Shown in pieces: positions 9,327-19,486 of a DNA stretch of 64,000 nt; within the stretch, counting starts at the first letter, position 1, and each line of letters starts with the position of its first letter. The notes below the pieces were generated by a model. That model was not told the origin of the DNA, ran no database searches, and worked only from the letters and a program-made list of their open reading frames with translations. The DNA is from Phyllobacterium sp. YR531 (GTDB lineage: Bacteria > Pseudomonadota > Alphaproteobacteria > Rhizobiales > Rhizobiaceae): contig NZ_AKIZ01000038.1 in assembly GCF_000282595.1 (NCBI RefSeq), forward strand, positions 1 through 64,000, written 5' to 3'. The translations under genes were made by a program, and so were the position numbers.

Positions 9327-9845
9327 ATGGAGATGTCGTTGCTGCAGCGGATTTTCAAGACCCATGTTTCACGCGGATATTTTCTCGCGGGAACTTTCGT
9401 TTTGGCTACAGGACTTGCCGGTTGCAACACCGCAAGCCTCAATCCTTCGGAAACATTGAGTCAGGGTTATGTTCTTGATGAGAAAACCCTTGAGTTTGTT
9501 CCTGTCGGATCAAGCCGCGAACAGGTCGTCCTTTCGCTTGGCAGCCCATCAACAACAGCAACCTTCGACAATGAAGTGTTCTACTACATTTCACAAAAGC
9601 GGCATCGTAGCGTTGCGTTCATGCAGCCCAAGGTGACTGATCGCCGTATCCTTGCCGTTTATTTCGACAAGGACTCCAAGGTTTCCAATATAGCCAATTA
9701 TGGCCTGCAGGACGGCAAGGTCTTCGACTTCATCAGCAGAACCACACCGACAGGCGGCAAGGATCTTTCCTTCCTTGGCCAGCTCTTGCAAGGTGTGGGC
9801 AAGGCCCCTCCATCGCTCGGCGGTGGCGGACCATCCGGCCAATAA
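9327..9845 (+). CDS. bamE: outer-membrane assembly lipoprotein BamE
   Basis: 172 residues. A lipoprotein signal peptide ends at the lipobox LAGC with the acylated Cys near residue 33. The SmpA/OmlA domain follows: GYVLDEKTLEFVPVGSSREQVV and LGSPSTTATFDNEVFYYIS. BamE supports the BAM complex in folding outer-membrane proteins. A Gly/Pro-rich tail closes the protein. The precise start is uncertain (ATG 9327 or 9333), since neither has a clear ribosome site. Transcription probably ends at the strong hairpin downstream. Confidence 0.92.
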   Translation: MEMSLLQRIFKTHVSRGYFLAGTFVLATGLAGCNTASLNPSETLSQGYVLDEKTLEFVPVGSSREQVVLSLGSPSTTATFDNEVFYYISQKRHRSVAFMQPKVTDRRILAVYFDKDSKVSNIANYGLQDGKVFDFISRTTPTGGKDLSFLGQLLQGVGKAPPSLGGGGPSGQ

Positions 9846-9861
9846 CAACAGTCTCAACAAG

Positions 9862-9895
9862 AAAAACCCGCGAAAACAGTGTTTCGCGGGTTTTT
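9862..9895. terminator. bidirectional terminator between bamE and hppA
   Basis: A 14-base-pair stem (AAAAACCCGCGAAA and its complement) with a six-base loop and T-runs on both sides. It can end transcripts of both convergent genes. Confidence 0.9.
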
Positions 9896-9942
9896 TGTTA
9901 TTTGAATGGATGCAGTTTCTTCGGGAAACTGCATCCATACTC

Positions 9943-12099
9943 TTATTGATGAGCCAGGACAGCCAATAGCAGCAAGGCCACGATATTAGTGATCTTGATT
10001 GCCGGGTTGACGGCAGGACCGGCAGTGTCCTTGTAAGGATCGCCGACAGTATCACCCGTCACAGATGCCTTGTGGGCGTCCGAGCCTTTGAGGTGGCGAA
10101 CACCGTCCTTGTCGACAAATCCATCCTCGAAGGACTTTTTCGCATTGTCCCACGCGCCGCCGCCGGATGTCATCGAGATGGCAACAAAGATACCATTGAT
10201 GATCACACCAAGCAGCGATGCGCCGAGCGCCGCAAAGGCGGAGGCTTTCGAGCCGGAAATGAGCAGCACGCCGAAATAGACAACGAGCGGCGCAAGAACC
10301 GGCAGGAGTGACGGAATCACCATTTCCTTGATGGCAGCACGGGTGAGAATATCCACGGCGCGAGCATAATCCGGGCGTTCTGTACCCGCCATAATACCCG
10401 GCTTTTCGCGGAATTGGCGACGAACCTCTTCCACAACGGAACCGGCAGCACGACCGACAGCCGTCATCGCGATACCACCGAAGAGGTAAGGAATCAGGCC
10501 ACCGAAGATAAGCCCAGCCACAACGTAGGGATTGGACAGTTCGAACGAAACTGCACCAATTCCCTTAAAGTAAGAAAACGCCGTAGCACCCGCCTTGTCG
10601 GCCTCTGCAATGAAGAACTTCAGATCGTTTGAATAGGCTGCGAACAGAACCAGCGCACCAAGACCTGCCGAACCAATGGCATAGCCCTTGGTTACTGCCT
10701 TCGTCGTATTTCCCACAGCATCAAGCGCATCGGTGGATTTACGAACTTCCGGATCGAGACCAGCCATTTCCGCAATACCACCGGCATTGTCGGTAACTGG
10801 ACCGAAGGCATCCAGAGCAACGATCATGCCGGCAATACCGAGCATTGCTGTGACCGCGATACCGGTCCCGAACAATCCAGCAAGCTGGTATGTCCAGATG
10901 ATGCCGCCAACGATCACCAATGCAGGCAAAGCAGTCGATTCAAGCGATACTGCGAGGCCTTGGATCACGTTTGTACCGTGACCAGTGACCGAAGCCTGAG
11001 CGATTGAATTGACCGGGCGCTTGTTGGTGCCGGTATAGTATTCCGTAATCACAACGATCAACGCAGTGACGACAAGTCCGAGAATACCGCAATAGAACAG
11101 ATTAAGCCCGGTAATAACCTGACCGTCCACTGTACCAATCTCGCCCCAGCCAACCGTTGCCCAGGTTGCAAGTGCAAGACCAACGATGGACAAAAGGCCG
11201 GTTACGATCAGGCCCTTGTACAAAGCGCCCATGATGGAGTTGTTAGCGCCAAGTTTGACGAAGAAAGTTCCTGCAATAGAAGTAAGAATGCAGGCGCCGC
11301 AGATTGCCAGCGGATACAGCATAATGCTGCTTAAGACAGGCGTCGCTGCAAAGAAGATCGCGCCGAGAACCATGGTGGCAACAATCGTCACCGCATAGGT
11401 TTCGAACAAGTCCGCAGCCATGCCCGCGCAGTCACCAACATTGTCGCCGACATTGTCCGCAATTGTTGCAGGATTACGTGGATCATCTTCCGGAATACCG
11501 GCTTCGACCTTGCCGACCAGATCGCCGCCGACATCAGCACCCTTGGTGAAAATACCGCCGCCGAGACGGGCAAAGATTGAAATCAGCGAAGCACCGAAGC
11601 CAAGCGATACAAGAGCATCGATTACCGCACGGTCAGCTGGAGCATAACCGAGAATGTCGGTGAGTATCCAGTAATAGACGGCAACGCCCAGCAGAGCGAG
11701 GCCCGCAACCAGCATACCGGTAATAGCACCCGACTTGAATGCGATTTCAAGTCCGGCAGCAAGACTGCGTGAAGCCGCCTGTGCCGTGCGCACATTGGCG
11801 CGAACCGAGACATGCATGCCAATAAAACCTGCCAGACCCGAGAGTACCGCCCCAATGAGGAAGCCTATAGCCGCCGTCCCAGTAAGCAGGAACCAGACTG
11901 CTATGAAAACAACCACGCCAACAATGGCGATCGTGGTATATTGACGTGTGAGATATGCCTGTGCGCCTTCACGAATTGCACCGGCGATTTCTTGCATGCG
12001 CGCATTGCCCTGGTCTGCAGCAAGCACCGATTTGGTGGCTAGAACCGCATAGACGATGGACAGCAGACCGCAGGCAATGACCAGAAACAGTATTGTCAT
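9943..12099 (-). CDS. hppA: K+-insensitive proton-pumping membrane pyrophosphatase
   Basis: 718 residues and about 16 membrane helices. The enzyme hydrolyses pyrophosphate and pumps H+ across the membrane. The pyrophosphate/Mg-binding motifs are present: [20 protein letters not shown] (near residue 205), [16 protein letters not shown], and the C-terminal [17 protein letters not shown]. In the K+-dependence signature the sequence is [10 protein letters not shown]; Lys in place of Ala here marks the K+-independent subfamily, a known rule. A GC-rich, hairpin-forming leader precedes the gene. Confidence 0.96.
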   Translation of the reverse strand: MTILFLVIACGLLSIVYAVLATKSVLAADQGNARMQEIAGAIREGAQAYLTRQYTTIAIVGVVVFIAVWFLLTGTAAIGFLIGAVLSGLAGFIGMHVSVRANVRTAQAASRSLAAGLEIAFKSGAITGMLVAGLALLGVAVYYWILTDILGYAPADRAVIDALVSLGFGASLISIFARLGGGIFTKGADVGGDLVGKVEAGIPEDDPRNPATIADNVGDNVGDCAGMAADLFETYAVTIVATMVLGAIFFAATPVLSSIMLYPLAICGACILTSIAGTFFVKLGANNSIMGALYKGLIVTGLLSIVGLALATWATVGWGEIGTVDGQVITGLNLFYCGILGLVVTALIVVITEYYTGTNKRPVNSIAQASVTGHGTNVIQGLAVSLESTALPALVIVGGIIWTYQLAGLFGTGIAVTAMLGIAGMIVALDAFGPVTDNAGGIAEMAGLDPEVRKSTDALDAVGNTTKAVTKGYAIGSAGLGALVLFAAYSNDLKFFIAEADKAGATAFSYFKGIGAVSFELSNPYVVAGLIFGGLIPYLFGGIAMTAVGRAAGSVVEEVRRQFREKPGIMAGTERPDYARAVDILTRAAIKEMVIPSLLPVLAPLVVYFGVLLISGSKASAFAALGASLLGVIINGIFVAISMTSGGGAWDNAKKSFEDGFVDKDGVRHLKGSDAHKASVTGDTVGDPYKDTAGPAVNPAIKITNIVALLLLAVLAHQ

Positions 12100-12200
12100 G
12101 CCACTCCCTCAGATTTGACCGGAAAAACCCCTCCCCGGGTCAGGTTCGGTACGGCACACGCAGCTGCCAGGCCGGCAGAAACGCGACCGTATGTGTAAGG
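12100..12200 (-). promoter_or_regulatory. structured GC-rich leader of hppA, class unknown
   Basis: Read toward hppA, the leader contains CTGCC-GGCCT-GGCAG (near 12160-12175) and a second hairpin just before the ribosome site in which TGACCCGG can pair with CCGGTCA (about 12113-12138, one bulge, loop with GGAGGGGTTTTT). The hppA Shine-Dalgarno GAGGGAG follows directly. The arrangement could let an RNA fold affect hppA translation. It does not match the TPP riboswitch or SRP RNA cores that I compared it with. Confidence 0.3.
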
Positions 12201-12341
12201 AGTAGCGAAGCAAATGCGAAAACGTCAAGGTCTTTCGTATTCAGATCAAAACGATAGACCAAAAGCAGGAAGTGCAGATGGAGAAAATGGCAAGCCAGTG
12301 CAGATAACATGCCATCAGTAAACTAGCTTGGAGCAGCCGCT

Positions 12342-12956
12342 TTAACCAGATGCGGTACCGGTGAGACGCATATCCATCAACTCGCAAATGCGCTCCGCAC
12401 GCTGACGAAGATCCTGATCAGGATCATCCTTATACCGAGCAGCGACCTCATTCCGAAGTGCAATTGCCTCATCCAGCTGCCCCAAAACTATCAGGGCAAA
12501 GCTTTTTTCATTCAGGAAGTTGAGCAACCGATCGCGCATCCAAATATCTGTTTCCTTGCCGAACAGCACAGCAGCTTTATCGCAAATTTCTATAAGGGTC
12601 TGCTCGTGACCTGGATGCTCTTTCCTCAAGATAAAAACCGCCAGATAAAGCGCGTGAGAGACAGCCTTGCGCAGAACAAACTCCGCCGCACTAAAACGAG
12701 CGATCATTTCATTCGTTAATGTGACGGCGTTTTGAATCTGTCCCAGATCGAAAAGTGCTATCGATTTGTGAAACATAACATCCGCAAGCAATTCCCGGGA
12801 GGTCAAATCATCAGAATTGATGACGCCTGCAAGAATCTCGTCATATATAAGCACGGCTTCTACCGGTTGCCCGGCGTCATCAACGAGATAATTTGCTTGC
12901 TTCAACTTTATCCGGGCCAAGGACTCAAATTCGCTTTGATCCGAATTATCTGTCAC
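12342..12956 (-). CDS. tetratricopeptide-like hypothetical protein
   Basis: 204 residues, nearly all helical. Two TPR-like units can be seen, near residues 62-95 (HKSIALFDLGQIQNAVTLTNEMI) and 150-185 (NEKSFALIVLGQLDEAIALRNE). The start is GTG 12956, after GAGGG with six-base spacing. No signal peptide is present, so a cytoplasmic protein-binding role is inferred. It sits downstream of nusB on the same strand, 40 bases away, where many relatives instead have thiL or hppA directly. Confidence 0.65.
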   Translation of the reverse strand: MTDNSDQSEFESLARIKLKQANYLVDDAGQPVEAVLIYDEILAGVINSDDLTSRELLADVMFHKSIALFDLGQIQNAVTLTNEMIARFSAAEFVLRKAVSHALYLAVFILRKEHPGHEQTLIEICDKAAVLFGKETDIWMRDRLLNFLNEKSFALIVLGQLDEAIALRNEVAARYKDDPDQDLRQRAERICELMDMRLTGTASG

Positions 12957-12998
12957 GACGCCCTCAGTATTTATCAGGCATGAGCCTTTATGCAGATA

Positions 12999-13505
12999 TC
13001 AGCGCTTGGGGCCTTTTACGCCCTTGCTTTCACCACGAAGCTCGAACGCCAAACGATCCAGAACAGCATTGACCAGCTTTGGCTCGTCTTCCGAATAGAA
13101 TGCCTTGGCGATGTCCACATATTCGGAAACGATAACCGCGGTTGGCACATCCGCTTTGCCACGAAGCTCCCAAATTCCGGCGCGCAATATGGCACGCAAG
13201 GTCGAATCAAGACGCGAAAGCGGCCAGTCTTCCGTTAGAGCCTGCCTGATCATCGGATCAAGTGTTGTCTGATCGGCAACAACGCCAGATACGATTCCCC
13301 GAAACCACTGTGGATCAGCATCCAGATATTGCTTGCCGTCCACTTCCTTGCCCAGCCGATGTTCTTCGTACTCGGCAACAACTTCAAGTACGCCAGTTCC
13401 GGCGACATCCATTTGATAAAGTGCTTGTACAGCGGCAAGCCGAGCTACGCCGCGCTTATTGGCGGGTTTTGCCGCAGGGGTCTGTCCATCGTTAGAATTG
13501 ACCAT
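12999..13505 (-). CDS. nusB: transcription antitermination factor NusB
   Basis: 168 residues. The NusB helical fold is recognisable from [14 protein letters not shown] (residues 20-33) and from the C-terminal [25 protein letters not shown], split over the last helices. NusB with NusE binds boxA RNA and supports antitermination in rRNA operons. The start lies three bases past the ribH stop, the usual ribH-nusB coupling. Confidence 0.96.
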   Translation of the reverse strand: MVNSNDGQTPAAKPANKRGVARLAAVQALYQMDVAGTGVLEVVAEYEEHRLGKEVDGKQYLDADPQWFRGIVSGVVADQTTLDPMIRQALTEDWPLSRLDSTLRAILRAGIWELRGKADVPTAVIVSEYVDIAKAFYSEDEPKLVNAVLDRLAFELRGESKGVKGPKR

Positions 13506-13508
13506 GGG

Positions 13509-13970
13509 TCAGGCTCCGAGCTTATCCTTGAGGGCGATCATGGTGAGCGCCGCACGGGCGGCAAAGCCGCCCTTGTCCTTGTCTTCACGGCGGGCACGAA
13601 CCCAAGCCTGCTCTTCATTTTCGACAGTCAGAATGCCATTACCGATTGCAATGCTTTCTGCCACAGCCAAATCCATCAAAGCGCGGCATGATTCATTGGC
13701 AACGATATCGAAATGATATGTCTCGCCGCGAATGACAGTGCCGAGTGCAACATAGCCATCATATTTTTTGCCGCCTTCTTCCGCACCATCAAGAGCAAAA
13801 GAAATGACGGCGGGCACTTCAAGTGCACCGGGAACCGTCACAACATCATAAGTCGCATTGGCTTCATCGAGCGCGATCTTCGCGCCATTGAGCAATGCAT
13901 CGGACAGTTCTTCATAGAAACGTGCTTCCACAATCAACAGATGTGGCGCACGCGCCTTATTTTTGGACAT
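13509..13970 (-). CDS. ribH: 6,7-dimethyl-8-ribityllumazine synthase
   Basis: 153 residues. RibH condenses 5-amino-6-ribitylaminouracil with dihydroxybutanone phosphate. Typical motifs are [23 protein letters not shown], and [16 protein letters not shown] with the catalytic His (near residue 88). Species of Brucella have two such enzymes; this one, in the rib-nusB operon, corresponds by position to RibH1. No FMN riboswitch sequence was seen upstream of the operon. Confidence 0.96.
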   Translation of the reverse strand: MSKNKARAPHLLIVEARFYEELSDALLNGAKIALDEANATYDVVTVPGALEVPAVISFALDGAEEGGKKYDGYVALGTVIRGETYHFDIVANESCRALMDLAVAESIAIGNGILTVENEEQAWVRARREDKDKGGFAARAALTMIALKDKLGA

Positions 13971-14014
13971 GCTGGCTCCAGGAATTTTGTGCGGCTAAGG
14001 CCGTTTCCCTCGTC

Positions 14015-14629
14015 CTAGGCTGATTTCGGATATTCTGCAAGTCGCGCAGCGTACCGCGCCATCTGATCAATCTCGATATTTATCCTGTCTCCGACCTTGC
14101 GGTCACCCCATGTCGTCACTTCCAGAGAGTGGCGGATGAGCAGTACATCGAACTCATTGCCGTTGACGGCGTTGACTGTCAGCGACGTGCCATCAAGTGC
14201 TACAGAGCCTTTTGGAGCAATAAAGCGGGCAAGGTTCTCAGGCACACGCAAGGTGAAACGAACGGCATCGCCCTCTTCTTCACGCTTGATCAAATCGGCC
14301 AAGGCATCGATATGGCCAGACACAAGATGGCCACCCATTTCGTCGCCCAGTTTAAGCGAACGTTCCAGATTGATGTGCGTCCCGGTCTTCCAGCCGGAAA
14401 TGCTGGTCAGGCGAAGGGCTTCTTCCCAGGCCTCCACTTCAAACCAGCGGGCATTGGAGCCTTTTTCCGGAAGAGTGGTTACAGTCAGGCAGACACCGGA
14501 ACAGGAAATTGAAGCGCCTATTTCAATCGTCTCGGGATCATAATTGGTTTCAATGCGGAGAAGCACACCTTCATTCAGCGGCTTTACCTGTCCGACCCTG
14601 CCAATATCAGTAATAATCCCAGTGAACAT
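14015..14629 (-). CDS. ribE: riboflavin synthase alpha chain
   Basis: 204 residues. It dismutates two lumazine molecules to give riboflavin and 5-amino-6-ribitylaminouracil. The characteristic start MFTGIITDIG is present, with two repeated lumazine-binding barrels (residues 1-95, 96-195): SISCSGVCLTV in the first and GSVALDGTSLTVN in the second. Also called ribC in some genomes. It is 44 bases from ribH and 10 from ribD on the same strand. Confidence 0.96.
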   Translation of the reverse strand: MFTGIITDIGRVGQVKPLNEGVLLRIETNYDPETIEIGASISCSGVCLTVTTLPEKGSNARWFEVEAWEEALRLTSISGWKTGTHINLERSLKLGDEMGGHLVSGHIDALADLIKREEEGDAVRFTLRVPENLARFIAPKGSVALDGTSLTVNAVNGNEFDVLLIRHSLEVTTWGDRKVGDRINIEIDQMARYAARLAEYPKSA

Positions 14630-14639
14630 GCGCGGCTCC

Positions 14640-15734
14640 TTAAAGCGGTCTTATATACTCGCTGTAACGGTCATCGCCGAATTGGGATTCGTACAACAGC
14701 TTGAATTCATGAGCCATATGGGATTGAAGGTCGGGCGCTGCAACCCCACCCTTGCCGATCTCCAGCGGACCTTCAAAGAGCACAATACGGTCAACCAGAT
14801 TTTCCTGAAGGAAGGACGCCGCCACGACAGCCCCGCCCTCGACGATCAGCGTTGCAATGCCCTGCGCGGCAAGATCATCAAGAAGTTCCGGAAGTGCTGT
14901 CGCGCCGCAGTCAACTTCAGTTGCAAGTATTTTGCACCCAGCAGCAATAAGTGCCTGACGTTTGGCGGAATCTGCTTCCGCACTGGCGGCAATCCACACG
15001 GGAACACTCGTCGCCGTCTTAACCAGTTCGCTATCCATGGGTATGCGCAGCTGGCTGTCGAGCACGATACGTATTGGCGAGCGATGTTCAAGCCCCGCCA
15101 ACCGGCAGGTCAATTGCGGATCGTCAGCAAGCACGGTTCCTATTCCAACGAGGATCGCATCCGCCTCGGCACGCATCACATGCGCCTGCGCTCTCGACAC
15201 CGGCCCGCTGATTGCTATCTGCCCCTCACCTTGCCTGCCAATGTAGCCATCGGTGGAAAGTCCAAGTTTCAGAGTCACTTCCGGCCGTTTTTTGGAAGAT
15301 CGAATCAAATAGCCAGCCAGTTCATCGGCGGCTTGATCGGCCAATACCCCTGACACCACTTCGATGCCAGCATCGCGCAGGATGGCGTAGCCTTTGCCTG
15401 CAACGCGCTCATCCGGATCGTTCGCCGCTGATACAACGCGGGTTACTCCGGCAGTAATCAGCGCATTGGCGCAGGGTGGTGTTTTACCGTGATGGGCGCA
15501 AGGCTCAAGCGTCACATAAGCCGTCGCGCCGCGCGCATTTTCGCCAGCTTCAAGCAATGCCTGTGTTTCCGCGTGGGGACGTCCGCCAATGGCGGTTACG
15601 CCGCGCCCTACAATGACATTATCCTTGACTATGAGCGTTGCCACCGAAGGGTTGGTGCCCGTCAGGCCATGATGGCGGCGCGAAAAACGTATAGCCGCGG
15701 CCATGTAGCGGCGGTCGAGTTCAGTCGCTGTCAT
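14640..15734 (-). CDS. ribD: bifunctional riboflavin deaminase/reductase RibD
   Basis: 364 residues with two domains. The N-terminal deaminase has the zinc motif HAETQALLEAG and PCAHHGKTPPCANAL (residues 50-90). The C-terminal reductase (residues 150-364) contains VTLKLGLSTDGYIG and LIVEGGAVVAASFL. It performs the second and third steps of riboflavin synthesis. Only five bases separate it from nrdR, consistent with one transcript. Confidence 0.96.
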   Translation of the reverse strand: MTATELDRRYMAAAIRFSRRHHGLTGTNPSVATLIVKDNVIVGRGVTAIGGRPHAETQALLEAGENARGATAYVTLEPCAHHGKTPPCANALITAGVTRVVSAANDPDERVAGKGYAILRDAGIEVVSGVLADQAADELAGYLIRSSKKRPEVTLKLGLSTDGYIGRQGEGQIAISGPVSRAQAHVMRAEADAILVGIGTVLADDPQLTCRLAGLEHRSPIRIVLDSQLRIPMDSELVKTATSVPVWIAASAEADSAKRQALIAAGCKILATEVDCGATALPELLDDLAAQGIATLIVEGGAVVAASFLQENLVDRIVLFEGPLEIGKGGVAAPDLQSHMAHEFKLLYESQFGDDRYSEYIRPL

Positions 15735-15739
15735 ACGGA

Positions 15740-16222
15740 TCAGTCGTCCTCAATGGGGCCGGTTGCTATGTCACTAGCAGTGATTTCATCAATCACATCA
15801 TGGAAGTCTTTGGCTTCGCTGAAATTGCGGTATACCGAAGCAAAGCGGATATAGGCAATATCGTCGATGCCTTTGAGCGCATCCATGACCAGTCGGCCAA
15901 TTTCATCAGAGCTGACTTCAGGTTCGCCGGAACTTTCGAGCTGGCGCACAATACCTGAGACCGCCCGCTCAACGCGCTCCTGGTCCACTTCGCGTTTTCG
16001 CAAAGCCACTTCAACAGAACGCATCAGCTTGTCACGATCAAACGCCACCCTGCGCCCGCTTTTCTTGATGACGGAAAGATCGCGCAACTGCACGCGTTCG
16101 AATGTCGTGAAGCGCCCCCCACACACTGTGCAAATGCGCCGCCGGCGGATGACGGCCCCGTCCTCAGCGGGACGGGAATCTTTCACCTGAGTGTCTTCAG
16201 ATTGGCAGTAGGGACAACGCAT
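15740..16222 (-). CDS. nrdR: transcriptional repressor NrdR
   Basis: 160 residues from ATG 16222 ([13 protein letters not shown]), the family's conserved start; a longer frame from 16255 is not supported. The N-terminal zinc ribbon has CPYC and CTVC, followed by the ATP-cone domain (residues 46-140). NrdR senses ATP/dATP and represses ribonucleotide reductase genes. It links glyA upstream and ribD downstream, a common order in the class. Confidence 0.97.
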   Translation of the reverse strand: MRCPYCQSEDTQVKDSRPAEDGAVIRRRRICTVCGGRFTTFERVQLRDLSVIKKSGRRVAFDRDKLMRSVEVALRKREVDQERVERAVSGIVRQLESSGEPEVSSDEIGRLVMDALKGIDDIAYIRFASVYRNFSEAKDFHDVIDEITASDIATGPIEDD

Positions 16223-16369
16223 CGAGCAACTTTCCGGAGATGATTCTGAAATCACCGCAAAGATAGTGTTTTTCGAAGCGAGATTAAAGCGGCGCTATAT
16301 TCATATTCATAAAGTGCAATCCCCTTCGCCATCCCCGAGATTAAGCCGGAGATGGCGGAGACTGGTTTC

Positions 16370-17662
16370 TTAGCCCAGATATGGATAAAGCGGGAAGCGG
16401 TCAGTCAATGAAATGACTTTCTGCTGGACTGCCTTTTCTACCGCAGCATTGCCTTCGTCGGAGTTGGCAACCTTGAGGCCATCGAGAACTTCCGAGATGA
16501 GATTGCCGATTTCAGTGAACTCTGCCGCGCCGAACCCGCGTGTGGTACCGGCTGGCGTTCCAAGACGAACACCAGATGTAACAAATGGCTTTTCCGGATC
16601 GAAAGGAATGCCGTTCTTGTTGCAAGTGATGTTCGCACGGCCAAGAGCCTGTTCAGCACGCTTGCCAGTTGCATTTTTCGGACGCAGGTCAACCAGCATC
16701 AAATGGTTGTCGGTGCCGCCGGACACAATATCGAGACCGTTCTTCTTCAATGTTGAGGCCAAGGTTTTGGCATTGTCAGCAACGTTCTGCGCATAGACCT
16801 TGAAATCCGGCTTGAGTGCTTCGCCAAAGGCAACTGCCTTTGCAGCGATGACGTGCATCAACGGGCCGCCCTGCAGGCCGGGGAATACGGCAGAATTCAT
16901 CTTCTTGGCGATTTCCTCATCATTTGTAAGGATCATGCCGCCGCGAGGACCACGCAATGATTTATGCGTTGTAGTGGTAACAACGTGTGCGTGCGGTACT
17001 GGCGACGGATGGACACCGGCAGCGACAAGACCAGCGATATGGGCCATGTCGACCATGAGATAGGCACCAACGCTGTCAGCAATCTTGCGGAAGCGCTCCC
17101 AATCCCAAACACGCGAATAGGCAGTACCGCCGGCGAGGATCAGCTTCGGCTTGGTTTCGTGAGCCTGCTTTTCAATCGCATCCATATCAAGCAGGTGGTC
17201 GTCCTGACGCACGCCGTAGGAAACAACTTTGAACCACTTGCCGGACATGTTGACCGGCGAACCATGGGTCAAGTGACCGCCTGAATTGAGGTCAAGACCC
17301 ATGAATGTATCGCCGGGCTGCAGCAGGGCCAGAAACACGGCCTGATTCATCTGACTGCCGGAATTCGGCTGCACATTGGCAAAGTTGCTTCCAAAAAGCT
17401 TTTTGGCGCGCTCAATGGCGAGTTCTTCAGCAATATCAACGAACTGGCAGCCGCCATAATAGCGCTTGCCCGGATAACCTTCGGCATATTTGTTGGTCAT
17501 GATCGAACCCTGCGCTTCAAGAACAGCGCGCGAGACAATATTTTCCGATGCGATCAACTCGATTTCATGGCGCTGGCGGCCCAGCTCTTTGCGAATGGAA
17601 CTGAATACTTCCGGATCGATATCTTCGAGCGATGCGTTGAAAAATGTATCTGCATTCGACAT
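16370..17662 (-). CDS. glyA: serine hydroxymethyltransferase
   Basis: 430 residues from ATG 17662. It interconverts serine and glycine, feeding one-carbon units to tetrahydrofolate. The PLP lysine lies in [14 protein letters not shown] (near residue 235). Other conserved stretches are [19 protein letters not shown] and [13 protein letters not shown]. The reading frame continues 145 codons upstream to 18097, but that extension overlaps the end of the next gene and contains the terminator, so it is not coding. It lies upstream of nrdR. Confidence 0.97.
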   Translation of the reverse strand: MSNADTFFNASLEDIDPEVFSSIRKELGRQRHEIELIASENIVSRAVLEAQGSIMTNKYAEGYPGKRYYGGCQFVDIAEELAIERAKKLFGSNFANVQPNSGSQMNQAVFLALLQPGDTFMGLDLNSGGHLTHGSPVNMSGKWFKVVSYGVRQDDHLLDMDAIEKQAHETKPKLILAGGTAYSRVWDWERFRKIADSVGAYLMVDMAHIAGLVAAGVHPSPVPHAHVVTTTTHKSLRGPRGGMILTNDEEIAKKMNSAVFPGLQGGPLMHVIAAKAVAFGEALKPDFKVYAQNVADNAKTLASTLKKNGLDIVSGGTDNHLMLVDLRPKNATGKRAEQALGRANITCNKNGIPFDPEKPFVTSGVRLGTPAGTTRGFGAAEFTEIGNLISEVLDGLKVANSDEGNAAVEKAVQQKVISLTDRFPLYPYLG

Positions 17663-17786
17663 GGTGCCTGAACCCTCATTTGCCATCTGGATATTGGTGG
17701 GTAGTTGCCGCGCATTATCATACTTAAATAACAGACGCCAATGGCCGAGGGGCGAAAACCAATGGTTTGAAACCGCCATAACAAAA

Positions 17787-17806
17787 AAGACCGCTAATAA
17801 GCGGCC
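17787..17806 (-). terminator. terminator of the L,D-transpeptidase gene
   Basis: On the minus strand a CCGCT/AGCGG stem with a four-base AT loop (extended by flanking pairs) is followed by TCTTTTTTG. It lies just after the ldtP stop and before the glyA start. Confidence 0.75.
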
Positions 17807-17834
17807 TTTCTCTATTCTCAGTTGAAAAATGTAA

Positions 17835-19115
17835 TCAGGTGTTGGTGCCGATTGATAGAGCGGCCTGACCATCCATCTCGTAAATATCGTCGCGCAGATG
17901 GACAACGCCATCGCCTGTCGACCAGGCCGAAACATAGACGAAATGCACTGGCACAGGGTTGCTGACGGCAATCGGGGTGTTGACGCGTGAGGCAATCGTT
18001 GCCTCCATCGTCTGACGGTCCCAACCTGGCGTATCCCGCAGCAGCCAGACATTGAGATCACGCACGTTCTGAATACGGACACAACCGGACGAGTCAAAGC
18101 GCATCAGCTTGTTGAACAGACCCTGCGAAGGCGTATCATGCATATAAACCGCATAAGGGTTCGCAAAGTTGATCTTGGTCGAGGACATGGCGTTGATCTT
18201 GCCCGGGTCCTGACGGAACATCAGCTTGACGGCATCATCCGTTGACCAATCGACGCTCTCTGGCGAAACTTCTTCACGTGTGCGCTCGTCGAACAGGCGA
18301 ATCTTGTTCTTTTCCAGATAGGTCGGATCTTTGCGCATCAGCGGAATGATATCCTTCTGGATGATCGACTTTGGCGCTGTCCAATATGGATTAAGGATAA
18401 CCTCGTGGATTTTGGAGTCGAGGATCGGTGTCTGGCGGTCGATCTTGCCGACAATGGCCGTATGACGCTGTGCAACACGGCCAGCTTCAACAGCTTCGAT
18501 CTGCGCGGCCGGAATGTTGACCATGACATAGCGCGGGCCCTGATCCTCGGACGCAAGCTTGCGGACACGTTCAAGATTTGTCTGCAACTGGCCAAGGCGA
18601 ACATCTGCCGTCACATTCATGGCCGCGAGCGAATATTGGCCCATGACGCCATCGGCAGGCAGGCCATGGCGCGACTGGAAGCGCTTGACCGCCGCATCGA
18701 CGTAGGTGTCGAAGGAATTGGAAACACCGGCGCTCTGCGAAAGATCACCAGCAATAATGAGGCGCTTGCGCATCACCGAAACTGCAGGATCGACAACACC
18801 GAGCTGCATTTTCACATTGCCAGGAACGCTCGGCCAGCCACCATTGCCAACGATCTGGCTATAAGTGTTGATGGCGTTTTCGATGAATGAAACCGTTTCA
18901 GTGCTTGCAATAGGCTGGAAGCTTGCAACCTTGCCGCGATTTGTGGAGCGCGCATCAAACTGGTCATCCCAGTTGCCGCGCTTGGGGGCGGAAAGGATAT
19001 CGCCGATATCGGATTGTTGAGCGAAAGCCGACGATGCGAATGCCGCCATGCCCGCTGTTGCGACACCGGTCAAAAATGCGCGGCGGTCCAGCGCTGACGA
19101 TCCGAATTTTTTCAT
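17835..19115 (-). CDS. ldtP: exported L,D-transpeptidase (YkuD family)
   Basis: 426 residues from ATG 19115. A twin-arginine-type signal ([14 protein letters not shown], ending ASSAFAQ) directs export. A peptidoglycan-binding-like helical region (residues 125-165, [21 protein letters not shown]) precedes the YkuD domain, whose catalytic motif is HDTPSQGLF...[12 protein letters not shown] with Cys near residue 340. The enzyme should form 3-3 peptidoglycan cross-links or link proteins to the wall. It lies downstream of a MarR gene, the pairing described as ldtP/ldtR in Liberibacter; the name is assigned by that context. Confidence 0.85.
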   Translation of the reverse strand: MKKFGSSALDRRAFLTGVATAGMAAFASSAFAQQSDIGDILSAPKRGNWDDQFDARSTNRGKVASFQPIASTETVSFIENAINTYSQIVGNGGWPSVPGNVKMQLGVVDPAVSVMRKRLIIAGDLSQSAGVSNSFDTYVDAAVKRFQSRHGLPADGVMGQYSLAAMNVTADVRLGQLQTNLERVRKLASEDQGPRYVMVNIPAAQIEAVEAGRVAQRHTAIVGKIDRQTPILDSKIHEVILNPYWTAPKSIIQKDIIPLMRKDPTYLEKNKIRLFDERTREEVSPESVDWSTDDAVKLMFRQDPGKINAMSSTKINFANPYAVYMHDTPSQGLFNKLMRFDSSGCVRIQNVRDLNVWLLRDTPGWDRQTMEATIASRVNTPIAVSNPVPVHFVYVSAWSTGDGVVHLRDDIYEMDGQAALSIGTNT

Positions 19116-19231
19116 GTTCTTGTCCAACCTGTTGGAAGCTCTTTAGTCAAGCTGCTCACAGCAATGCGCAGAAGCAGATATGGTTTCCAAAAATATCAGG
19201 AACATCCTTAATAAACATCAACTTTTCGCGG

Positions 19232-19281
19232 ATTATAGCGCGATTGTGATGATTACGCGATACGCGCCCTTTGACGCGTAA
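19232..19281 (-). promoter_or_regulatory. ldtP promoter with overlapping inverted repeat
   Basis: On the minus strand a perfect TATAAT lies at 19237-19232, about 115 bases before the ldtP ATG. A perfect 7-base inverted repeat, TTACGCG (19253-19259) and CGCGTAA (19275-19281), spans the expected -35 zone, where only a poor hexamer is found. This is a likely operator; LdtR from the next gene is the obvious candidate to bind. Confidence 0.5.
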
Positions 19282-19432
19282 CAGATATTGCACTGACATG
19301 AAGTATTGGATCGTGCAGTTGCATTCCATTATGGCGGATTGATGACTTGGCGACACTGCCTCGTTTTACATGAGAGACAATTCGAATTAAGGCCAAGGTC
19401 AAATAGTCTCCGCGCTGTCTGTTAAACAGACA

Positions 19433-19465
19433 AAGCCCGCCTTTGCTCCGCGCAAAGCCGGGCTT
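19433..19465 (-). terminator. terminator of ldtR
   Basis: Stem AAGCCCG-CTTTGC pairing with GCAAAG-CGGGCTT with one mismatch and a five-base loop. It lies 20 bases past the ldtR stop. Plus-strand T-run is as good, so it may work both ways. It separates ldtR from ldtP transcription. Confidence 0.75.
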
Positions 19466-19486
19466 TTGTTATTGTACTACCGCAAA

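Noticed and set aside
12100-12200. TPP riboswitch or SRP RNA in the hppA leader
   Set aside because: Short similarities (GAACCTGA, GGTCAGGT) occur, but the core motifs CTGAGA and GGAAGGAAGCAG are absent.
17663-18097. N-terminal extension of glyA
   Set aside because: It runs through a terminator and the ldtP coding end; the true start has the family's sequence.
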